A DNA stretch of 64,000 nt, taken from Winogradskyella wichelsiae. Its GTDB lineage: Bacteria; Bacteroidota; Bacteroidia; Flavobacteriales; Flavobacteriaceae. The DNA lies in contig NZ_JABFDJ010000003.1 of NCBI RefSeq assembly GCF_013403925.1, forward strand, positions 372,001 through 436,000. The letters are read 5' to 3'. The notes under the pieces were generated by a model. It was given only the letters and a program-made list of their open reading frames with translations, was not told the DNA's origin and searched no databases. The first letter of the stretch is position 1. Every line of letters starts with the position of its first letter. The position numbers and the translations under genes are program-made. Positions 26,766 to 34,950 of the stretch are shown piece after piece.

Positions 26766-29150
26766 ATGTTTCGATTAAAATTAGAAATACGTATTCTTTA
26801 TCTTTTTATTCTTGTTTCGAGCACCTTATTTTCTCAGAATAATCAAGTCGATTTTAAAGTAGATTACGAATCCTTTTTATCTAAGCACGACCTGCTTTGG
26901 GATCTTGTTCCAGACAAATGGCAAACCGCGCCCTATTCAGGAAATGGTAATGTTGGCTTTTTATTGTATCAAAGTCCAGAGGAAAACGACAATGTCATCT
27001 CATTACATATTGGTAGACATGATTATTACGATCATAGAGAAGCTGAAACAAAGGCGGATGAAATGCTTTGGATTAAACGAAGCCGTTTACCATTAGGTCA
27101 TTTTAAACTGAGATCTAAAGGAAAGATTACGGGCATTGATATGCGTTTAGATTTATGGGACGCAGAATTAATAGGTACTATCACAACGTCTAAAGGAAGT
27201 TATAACATTAAAGGGTTGACACATAGCACCACTGATATCATTTATTTTGAAACAGATACAAAAGATGAAGCCATAGAAATCACATGGCATGCTGAAGATC
27301 CTATTCCACCTGTATACGAAGTTTTAAAGAGTGGTGGAGGACCAAAAGGAGGTACATGGGATAAAATGAGGGCTGTAACTTTAGAAATGGCACCCAAACC
27401 GACGTTCAGTGAGAAAAACGGTTACAAATTCTGTTACCAACCCTTGTATGATAATAGAGGAGAAACTACTACAGGTTATAAAATAACAGGTAATCCTTCC
27501 GGAAAACAACAATTAATAGCGAGTGTACACCATTGTTTTCCTGATCACAATTCATTAGAAATAGTTACAGAAAATTTAGAATCTGCAGAAGTACTTATCC
27601 AAAAAGACAACTTTGTATCTACCCATCAAAAATGGTGGCACGACTATTATCCATTAAGTTTTTTAACCATCAATGATGCGGAAAAAGAATCATTCTATTG
27701 GATACAAATGTATAAACTAGGCTCTGCTTCTAGAGGAAACGGTCCAATTTTAGATTTAATGGGACCTTGGTATAACCGAACGTTTTGGCCAATGGTTTGG
27801 GGCGATTTAAATGTGCAACTCATCTATTGGACGCATTTAACAGCCAATAGAATGTCTATTGGAGAATCTCTACCAAACAACATTGACAAATATGCTAAAA
27901 ACCTAGAAAACAATGTGCCTGGAAGTTGGAAAAATAGTGCTGCCGTTGCTGCTTTAATGCCGCAAGACCTCATCGCTTTCAACGGAGCAAAAGTGCCAGA
28001 TATGTTGGCATGGATGTTAAACGATTATTGGTTGCATTGCCAATTTGCAGGCGATGATAGTCGTATGCGAGATAAATTGTTTCCGATTTTAAAAAAGACG
28101 GTAAATAGCTATCTGAATTATATTAAAGACAATCCTGTAGAAGCAGAAGACGGCAAAATTCATATTAAATACAGTTGGTCGCCAGAATACAAACCTGGTC
28201 GTGGTCAAGATATTAATTTCACGTTGGCCTTAATTCGTTGGAGCTGTCAAACCCTAATTGATATTGATGAAAAGCATGAATTAAATGACCCGCTTAAAAA
28301 AGAATGGAAACATCTGTTGGATAATTTAGTGGATTTTCAAATCGATGAAAATGGTCTTATGGTAGGAAAAGATAGACCTTTTGCTAATCCGCACAGACAC
28401 TATTCGCATCTATTAGCCTTTTATCCTTTGATGGTAATCACACCAGAAAAAGAAGAAGATAAAAAACTACTGCGCACGTCGTTAGACCATTGGTTGGATG
28501 TTACGTTTAATAGTGGTAAGAAAATCAAAGCCATGCCAGTTACAGGTTATACAGCAACTGGAGCATCTTCTATGTATGCCAATTTAGGCGATGCTGAAAA
28601 AGCGTATTATTATTTAGATTTTCTAATTAAGCATAAAAATATTTCGTCTACTACGATGTATTCCGAAGGAAAAATTAATCCGGTTATTGAAAGTCCGCTG
28701 TCTTTTGCCACAAGTTTACACGATATGATGTTGCAAAGTTGGGGCGGAAAAATACGCGTATTTCCTGCTAGTCCGAAAAAATGGAAAGATGTGGCGTTTC
28801 ATGATTTAAGAACACAAGGTGCATTTTTGGTCAGTGCTAAAAAAGTAGAAGGGGTTACCGAATTTGTATCTATAAAAAGTTTAAAGGGAAATGCATGCGT
28901 CGTTCATGTAGATTTTGAAAATCCTAAATTTTATATCGATGGGAAGTCCGTTTCTATAAATCAATCCGAAGATGGTTCTTACAAAATTGATTTAAAGCAA
29001 AATGAATCGGTTATTATTACTTCCAAAGAAATAAACAAAACAGATTTAAGTATTCAAGAATTACCAAAATCGGAAGCAGAGCAAAATCTATTTGGTTATG
29101 GTGAAAAAACAAAACGATTACCTGGTCATAAATACTACAGTTCTTATTAA
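26766..29150 (+). CDS. GH95-like family glycoside hydrolase with unusual catalytic residues
   Basis: A 794-residue secreted enzyme (signal peptide ending STLFSQ). The order N-terminal beta domain, (alpha/alpha)6 barrel and C-terminal beta domain, with GPWYNRTFWPMVWGDLNVQ, SWSPEYKPG, HDMMLQSWGGKIRVFPASP and a SPKKW tail, fits GH95 (alpha-L-fucosidase and alpha-L-galactosidase). By eye, the GH95 asparagine pair in NxNxQ reads here as D347-L-N349, the general acid is Glu474 in SPEY, and the position of the catalytic Asp of QIDGNFG appears as Glu642 in VIES. The gene heads a plus-strand operon with two sulfatases. Probably a fucosidase, but altered specificity or mechanism is possible. Confidence 0.8.
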   Translation: MFRLKLEIRILYLFILVSSTLFSQNNQVDFKVDYESFLSKHDLLWDLVPDKWQTAPYSGNGNVGFLLYQSPEENDNVISLHIGRHDYYDHREAETKADEMLWIKRSRLPLGHFKLRSKGKITGIDMRLDLWDAELIGTITTSKGSYNIKGLTHSTTDIIYFETDTKDEAIEITWHAEDPIPPVYEVLKSGGGPKGGTWDKMRAVTLEMAPKPTFSEKNGYKFCYQPLYDNRGETTTGYKITGNPSGKQQLIASVHHCFPDHNSLEIVTENLESAEVLIQKDNFVSTHQKWWHDYYPLSFLTINDAEKESFYWIQMYKLGSASRGNGPILDLMGPWYNRTFWPMVWGDLNVQLIYWTHLTANRMSIGESLPNNIDKYAKNLENNVPGSWKNSAAVAALMPQDLIAFNGAKVPDMLAWMLNDYWLHCQFAGDDSRMRDKLFPILKKTVNSYLNYIKDNPVEAEDGKIHIKYSWSPEYKPGRGQDINFTLALIRWSCQTLIDIDEKHELNDPLKKEWKHLLDNLVDFQIDENGLMVGKDRPFANPHRHYSHLLAFYPLMVITPEKEEDKKLLRTSLDHWLDVTFNSGKKIKAMPVTGYTATGASSMYANLGDAEKAYYYLDFLIKHKNISSTTMYSEGKINPVIESPLSFATSLHDMMLQSWGGKIRVFPASPKKWKDVAFHDLRTQGAFLVSAKKVEGVTEFVSIKSLKGNACVVHVDFENPKFYIDGKSVSINQSEDGSYKIDLKQNESVIITSKEINKTDLSIQELPKSEAEQNLFGYGEKTKRLPGHKYYSSY

Positions 29151-29160
29151 ATATAAACTC

Positions 29161-30684
29161 ATGAAAAAATCTATTCTATACAGCATTTTTATATGCGCTT
29201 CGTTTATAGCATGCAAAGCACAAGAACAACAAAAGAAACCGAATGTCATTTTTATTTTTTCAGATGACCAACGGTATAATTCTCTGAGCATGACAGGCGA
29301 CCCAATAGCTGAAACACCCAATATCGATCAGTTAGCAAAAGAGGGCATCTTTTTTAACAACGCCTATATTACAAGTCCTATTTGCGGTCCAAGTAGAGCC
29401 AATATCTTTACAGCACAATGGGAACGAAAAAACAAAATTGGGTTTACCTCTGTTTCTAATAATGTGATTTCAGAAAAGTCATATCAAGACAGTTGGCAGT
29501 CGCAATTAAAACAAGCGGGATATTCCACGGCTTTTATTGGAAAACACCATACCAAAATTGGAGATAAAAGAAATACACCGTTAAATAAAGGTACTGACTT
29601 TGCTTATTATGGTAATGGTCATTTGGGGTTTTATCCTGCAAAAAGACACAAACAGTTTGCTAACCTTAAAAACAAAACACAAATAGAAGGGTTCTTAGAA
29701 GCGACCAAAGCTTATTTGTCACAAGATGAAAACTATGATTACTTTTATAAAAACGCAGACCCATCTATTAAAAATCAATTGAAGAAAAGAGATCCTAACA
29801 AACCCTTTTCGGCATGGATTAATTTAAATCTTCCGCATGCCTCTAGTATTGGTGGTATGGGATCGGAAGACACAGATCCAGAGTATTATAAAACAAAATA
29901 CGATGATGTAAAGCATAAAATGGAATTACCAGATGACTATCCTCAAGATATTAGTTTGCCTAAAGAAGTGTATGCACCATCCGATTTAATGAAATATTAT
30001 GTCACGTCTAATAAAGGCAAATTATTAAATGAAAAGCTAAAAATGGATCGCGCTAATTATGCTATCGATTTAATGGTAGGGAATTTACGCGCCTTTTTAA
30101 AGGAAATAGGAGAAGCAGACAATACTATTATTGTATTTTGTTCCGACAATGGTTTGTTTTTAGGCGAACACGGATTAGGCGGAAAAACCATTTTGTATGA
30201 TGAATCGGTGCATGTGCCGATGATTGTGTATTCGCCATTTTTCAAGGATAAAACAAAAGGAAAAGTGATTGAGGAATTGGTTGTTGGTCAAGATATTCCT
30301 GCAACTATTTTAGAAATGTGTGGTGTAAAAACACCGGAATCCTATCAAGGTAAAAGTATGCTTCCACTAATTGCCGGTGAAAATACAGATTGGAGAGAAG
30401 ACATCTTTTTAGAAAACTTATTTACAGATCAAGGTTACCCTAGACAAGAAGGAGTACGCAGTAAACAGTTTAAGTACATTCGTTCGTTTGGTAAGAAAAA
30501 CGACCGAAATAAATATGTTCCAAATCAATCTACGGAAACGAATGAAGCCCCAATTTACGAAGAGCTATTCGATATTATAAACGATCCTAAAGAACAGAAT
30601 AACTTAGTTGGGAATAAAGCCTATTTAGAGATTTTAAACGTGTACAGACAAAGATGTAAAACCCTTGTGTCTGAACTAAATTAG
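29161..30684 (+). CDS. S1 family formylglycine sulfatase, lipoprotein, CGPSR type
   Basis: A sulfatase of 507 residues from the ATG at 29161. The frame is open further upstream to 29092 but that would run into the GH95-like gene, and the chosen start gives a clean lipoprotein signal (SFIAC, Cys18). The formylglycine motif is CGPSR with Cys75, and the metal motifs are FSDDQR and SDNGLFLGEHG. The latter pattern is typical of the choline-sulfatase/iduronate-sulfatase branch, unlike the other sulfatases in this window. It follows the GH95-like gene by 10 bases and precedes another sulfatase by 24. Confidence 0.9.
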   Translation: MKKSILYSIFICASFIACKAQEQQKKPNVIFIFSDDQRYNSLSMTGDPIAETPNIDQLAKEGIFFNNAYITSPICGPSRANIFTAQWERKNKIGFTSVSNNVISEKSYQDSWQSQLKQAGYSTAFIGKHHTKIGDKRNTPLNKGTDFAYYGNGHLGFYPAKRHKQFANLKNKTQIEGFLEATKAYLSQDENYDYFYKNADPSIKNQLKKRDPNKPFSAWINLNLPHASSIGGMGSEDTDPEYYKTKYDDVKHKMELPDDYPQDISLPKEVYAPSDLMKYYVTSNKGKLLNEKLKMDRANYAIDLMVGNLRAFLKEIGEADNTIIVFCSDNGLFLGEHGLGGKTILYDESVHVPMIVYSPFFKDKTKGKVIEELVVGQDIPATILEMCGVKTPESYQGKSMLPLIAGENTDWREDIFLENLFTDQGYPRQEGVRSKQFKYIRSFGKKNDRNKYVPNQSTETNEAPIYEELFDIINDPKEQNNLVGNKAYLEILNVYRQRCKTLVSELN

Positions 30685-30708
30685 TTTTATAATTAAGTAA
30701 TAATCATC

Positions 30709-32547
30709 ATGAAAAAAGTATTTCTATTAGGAATGGCTTTTTTAGTTACGTCAAGCAGTTTTGCACAAGAAAGACCAAAAAAGCCAAATGTAGTATTAAT
30801 TTTAACCGATGATTTAGGTTGGCAAGACGTAAAATGCTATGATATTGACGAGCCTTCTCCATTCGAAACTCCAAACATTGACAGATTAGCTAAAGAAGGA
30901 GTTTTATTCTGGCAAGCGTATTCTCCTGCAACGACGTGTTCTCCGTCTAGAGGTGCAATCTTATCTGGCCAACACCCAGTGCGTCTAGAAAGAACTAGTG
31001 TAAGAGGTGGACATCCACCATTGCCTTTTAATCATGGATCTACCTTGATTAGTCCTTGGATGCGCGGTGCTTTAGATGCTTCTAAAGTGACGATAGCTGA
31101 ATCCCTTAAATCAAATGGCTATAAAACAGGACATTCAGGAAAATGGCACGTTGGTATTGCTGTAACAGACTATCCTGAACCTAAAGATCAAGGATTCGAT
31201 TTTTCAAAACATGGTTTTGGCGCTCATAAAAGAATGACCGATCGTACAAAAGGATTTGCAACGACGGATTCTTCAGATCCATTTACACTAGACGAAGATG
31301 GTTTTCCGTTTGATGACATCACTCAAGACGGTATTGACTTTATGGACCAAAACAAAAAAGATCCATTTTTTCTGTTTTATGCTTCTCGATTAGTACACAC
31401 GCCTATACAAACAAGAAGTGAAGCTTTATTGCGTAAATACTATGAGAAATTAGGATTAGAATATCCTAAAAAGAATGACATGTGGGACAAAGCAGGTCAA
31501 AAAAACGCCTATTATGCTGCCATGATAGAAATGATAGATCATTATACAGGTCAACTGATTACATATCTTGAAGAAACAGAAGATCCAAGATGGCCAGGAC
31601 ATATGTTAATCGAAAATACCTATGTTATTTTTACTTCAGATAATGGTGGTATGGAACAACATACAAAAGAAATTATTACAGACAACTATCCTTTAGACAA
31701 AGGAAAGATAAATGCAAAAGAAGGTGGTGTACGAGTACCACTAATCATAACAGGACCAAATATTGCTGCAAATACGGAATCTAATGTTATGGTAAATGGT
31801 GTGGATTTCTATCCTACGATACTAAGTTGGACAAACACTCCAAAAGATGCAAATCAAATATTCGATGGTGCTGATTTATCTACATTACTAGATAAAGACC
31901 CAACAGATGCTAAATTAGTTTTAGATCCTGAAACTGGAAAACCAAGAAATACGATGATGTGGCACTTTCCAAACAGCGCTATGCAATCTACATTACGAAT
32001 TGGAGATTTTAAACTTGTACGTGAATATAAGGCTACTGAAGAAAATACCGATTTGGCCTTATATCAATTGTACGAAAATGGCTCTAAACGTGTCGATATT
32101 GAAGAATCTCAAAATCTAGCAGAAAAAATGCCAGAGAAAACAGAAGAGATGAATCGTCTTTTAACAGAACGATTAGAAAAACTAAATGCGAGATATCCTT
32201 ATTTAAATCCAACTAGTAAATCTGCGTTACCTAATAAATCTAAAATACCTACTGTTGTTGAGCATGGCATAGATGGAAAAAATGTTTGGTTAAAATATCA
32301 AAACAATGGATCTAAGGTGGTAAAAGCAGAATTAATTTATACAACTAATGGTGGTGTACGTGGTGAAATTTGGTTTCCTGTTTCTATGAATCTTAGGAAT
32401 GATAATGTTTCTGTAGCATTGCCAAAAGGAACAACGCATTACGTCTTTAATTTAATTGACGAAAACAATTACTTAATAGGTTATCCTGATGGAGGCTACC
32501 AAAAAACGACTAAAGTATTTGCAACTAAAGCAATTGCCGTTAAATAA
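30709..32547 (+). CDS. S1 family formylglycine sulfatase, CSPSR type with C-terminal beta domain
   Basis: A 612-residue sulfatase with signal peptide ending SSSFAQ (residue 20). The formylglycine motif is CSPSR with Cys77; TDDLGWQD, GKWHVG and SDNGG are visible. It belongs to the GWQD/DEPSP subgroup together with 727, 2642, 34951 and 43838. It shares their extra C-terminal beta-rich domain, here with LIDENNYL near the end, and is closest to the 43838 enzyme. It ends the GH95-sulfatase-sulfatase operon; a strong terminator hairpin follows 22 bases after the stop. Confidence 0.93.
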   Translation: MKKVFLLGMAFLVTSSSFAQERPKKPNVVLILTDDLGWQDVKCYDIDEPSPFETPNIDRLAKEGVLFWQAYSPATTCSPSRGAILSGQHPVRLERTSVRGGHPPLPFNHGSTLISPWMRGALDASKVTIAESLKSNGYKTGHSGKWHVGIAVTDYPEPKDQGFDFSKHGFGAHKRMTDRTKGFATTDSSDPFTLDEDGFPFDDITQDGIDFMDQNKKDPFFLFYASRLVHTPIQTRSEALLRKYYEKLGLEYPKKNDMWDKAGQKNAYYAAMIEMIDHYTGQLITYLEETEDPRWPGHMLIENTYVIFTSDNGGMEQHTKEIITDNYPLDKGKINAKEGGVRVPLIITGPNIAANTESNVMVNGVDFYPTILSWTNTPKDANQIFDGADLSTLLDKDPTDAKLVLDPETGKPRNTMMWHFPNSAMQSTLRIGDFKLVREYKATEENTDLALYQLYENGSKRVDIEESQNLAEKMPEKTEEMNRLLTERLEKLNARYPYLNPTSKSALPNKSKIPTVVEHGIDGKNVWLKYQNNGSKVVKAELIYTTNGGVRGEIWFPVSMNLRNDNVSVALPKGTTHYVFNLIDENNYLIGYPDGGYQKTTKVFATKAIAVK

Positions 32548-32568
32548 TTAAAATTATTTCATATTTAA

Positions 32569-32606
32569 AGAAGCACTATAGGATTAAATTCTATAGTGCT
32601 TCTTTT
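32569..32606 (+). terminator. Rho-independent terminator after sulfatase operon
   Basis: Perfect 13-base stem (AGAAGCACTATAG pairing with CTATAGTGCTTCT) with a 9-base loop followed by a T-rich run. It lies 22 bases after the stop of the sulfatase at 30709-32547. Confidence 0.85.
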
Positions 32607-32785
32607 GTTATTTATACATATTACCTCAAAATAGCACTATTCCACTGTATAACGTGAAATTGGTAGTATAGAGCAATCATTTAGTGAATGAGAGAAAATG
32701 TAGTTAAGTCTCTAATCTTATTTTTACATGGTCTTCAAAATATGAACATGATGATTCATTTGGAGGCTATTAAGCAACTATCGTT

Positions 32786-34732
32786 ATGCCAAAGTTTTTC
32801 TATTTTTTTTTATTTTCAATATCATTTCTACAGATATCTAATGCCCAGTTTCTATGGTTACAAAACGAAACAAATACACGAAAAATTGAATTTGTTAGCG
32901 AAGAATATATAGAGTACACTGAGAATGTAACAAACCCTAATACTTCAGGAATTAATACACACACTATTGTCTCTAAATTTAATAGAGTTGAAGGTACACA
33001 AGATTTTTTGGAATTTAATTTATTCAATTACGTAACAGATTTAACCGATTATACAGTTACGTTTAAAGCCTATATTGATATACCTACTGATGAGCTAACT
33101 ACAAACAATTCAAAATTAAGAGTGTTTTTTGATAGTTCTGATGAAGGACAACGTGTTTATGAACAATTGAATTTTACAGTTGGACAAGAATGGGAAATGT
33201 TTACGTTTCATTTTGAAAATGTTGTGGTTCCACATGTTGATGGCTATGATCTTATGACAATAGGTTTTGCTAATGGTAGTGTAGAAGAACCTGCCATGAC
33301 TTACTATATTGATGAGATATACGGATCAACAGATCAAACAGCTACTGTAGGAAATCATCCAGCGGCTTGGTTACAAGGTTCATGGGGAGTTACATTTCCT
33401 GTTTTTGGTGGTGAAAGGTTAGATGCAGAAGTTGCTACAGGCCATGATCCATTAGGAGGTGCACAAGAGGTTGTTGCAGAACTTCCAGCTGCAGGGCATG
33501 TTATTACAAACCTTAGTTATTTTGCACACTCTCATTATTTTACAATGAGAGATAATACTAATGTAGATGTAGCTACAGAGATACACGAAAGTTTAGTTCC
33601 TAGTGCAGAGAATCAACAAATCATGCTGGACGTTTTGCAAACATTTAAAGATGCAGATAAGAAGATTATTTTGTACATATCTTCTAACTATTTAGATAGA
33701 GCAAGTGATGAAACGAAAGCGGCTTGGGTAGATTATTATACAGCTAATTTTAATGGAGATGAATATTTAGCTTACAGAAATTTAGTTCAAGGATTTATTC
33801 CTGCGATAGCAGAGTATGCTGATGGATATTGGTTTGATACAACAGGAGCACTTCTTGACGATGGAAATTTAGAAGATTTTGTTCAAATGTTTAAAGATGC
33901 CGATCCTGAAGCTGCTATGTCAGTGTCTGAGTTTGGTCATAAACATTATATAGATGGCGTATTAGTTGCCGTTGATTCTGATGGAGTTGATGATGAAGAT
34001 GAAAGCGACTATGATGTATCAAACTTTAGAGGAAACAATACTTCTCAAGATTTTACAAGAGGACATGTCTCTGCGTTAGCTGGTGGTGCTCCGCCAAATT
34101 CTTGGGGATACGAAGAGTTTACATTACCTGCTATGGTTGGTAATCCTTGGTCAATGTATGAAAAAAAACAAGTATTAAAACATGCATGGTTTCCTATTAG
34201 AGATAAATGGCATGTTAGTTCCGCAAATTTAATATTTGGAATAGAAGATGCTTACAGATTTTCTAAAATTCTAATAGATGCCAATGCTGGCGTTACATTT
34301 GCAACTACAATATCTAATGCTAATGCTGATGAAGGCCATATGATGGCTGATGAAATGCTTATTATGAAAGCAATTAACGATAGACTTCTTTCTAGTCCTG
34401 TACCCGATTTTGAACCATATGTAAGACCAGATGGAGCTTATCTAGTCGGTGAAACGCTTAGTACAAATTCATATGAATTTACTAATCAATCGGATGTTAG
34501 GTTGTATCCCAACCCAGTAGCTGATCGACTCACAATTTCTAGAACAACTACAGATATAAATAACATAACGGTCCTAAACATACTAGGAACTAAAGTACTG
34601 AATAAAACATGGACTAATGGAACGACCACCACACAATTAGACGTGTCTACTTTAAAATCAGGAATTTACCTTATTAAACTTTCGAATGGGAATAATTATA
34701 GCATCACTCGAAAAATAATAGTATCCAAGTAA
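32786..34732 (+). CDS. T9SS-secreted putative glycoside hydrolase (GH29-reminiscent barrel)
   Basis: A 648-residue cargo protein. The signal peptide (MPKFFYFFLF..., ending SNAQ) is followed by module B, a jelly-roll-like domain (about residues 22-185, VSKFNRVEGTQD to TYYIDEIYGS). A catalytic-looking barrel spans about 190-560 and a T9SS type A sorting domain (VRLYPNPV to the end) closes the protein. The barrel has VITNLSYFAHSHYF, ADGYWFDTTG (Asp351, placed like the GH29 nucleophile in WFDG) and GAPPNSWGYEEF (compare the NNSWGY motif of GH29). It is a paralogue of 46088-48013. Cell-surface or extracellular hydrolysis of the glycan is inferred; the family is unassigned. Confidence 0.7.
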   Translation: MPKFFYFFLFSISFLQISNAQFLWLQNETNTRKIEFVSEEYIEYTENVTNPNTSGINTHTIVSKFNRVEGTQDFLEFNLFNYVTDLTDYTVTFKAYIDIPTDELTTNNSKLRVFFDSSDEGQRVYEQLNFTVGQEWEMFTFHFENVVVPHVDGYDLMTIGFANGSVEEPAMTYYIDEIYGSTDQTATVGNHPAAWLQGSWGVTFPVFGGERLDAEVATGHDPLGGAQEVVAELPAAGHVITNLSYFAHSHYFTMRDNTNVDVATEIHESLVPSAENQQIMLDVLQTFKDADKKIILYISSNYLDRASDETKAAWVDYYTANFNGDEYLAYRNLVQGFIPAIAEYADGYWFDTTGALLDDGNLEDFVQMFKDADPEAAMSVSEFGHKHYIDGVLVAVDSDGVDDEDESDYDVSNFRGNNTSQDFTRGHVSALAGGAPPNSWGYEEFTLPAMVGNPWSMYEKKQVLKHAWFPIRDKWHVSSANLIFGIEDAYRFSKILIDANAGVTFATTISNANADEGHMMADEMLIMKAINDRLLSSPVPDFEPYVRPDGAYLVGETLSTNSYEFTNQSDVRLYPNPVADRLTISRTTTDINNITVLNILGTKVLNKTWTNGTTTTQLDVSTLKSGIYLIKLSNGNNYSITRKIIVSK

Positions 34733-34741
34733 AAATAAGTA

Positions 34742-34899
34742 ATACCAAATGAATTATAAAATGAGACTAAAATAATTTGGATTATAGCGTTCACAGACGA
34801 CTAATAAAATCTAAGCATAAGTCTACGGTTCTATTTTATTATGAAGTATGTGAGTGATAGAAGCAAATTATTAGGCTTATTTTATGGTTTATTTGGTAT
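34742..34899. repeat. Long imperfect palindrome, MITE-like
   Basis: The intergenic segment reads as two inverted arms of about 68 bases. The left begins ATACCAAATGAATTATAAAA and the reverse complement of the right begins ATACCAAATAAACCATAAAA. By eye the arms stay roughly three-quarters identical to the centre near CATAAGTCTACGG. No open frame is inside. The size and structure fit a miniature inverted-repeat element or a large RNA hairpin just upstream of the T9SS sulfatase. Confidence 0.6.
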
Positions 34900-34950
34900 A
34901 ATCGCAACTAATGTAACTTTTGATAAAACTTTTTTAAATAAACTAATTTC

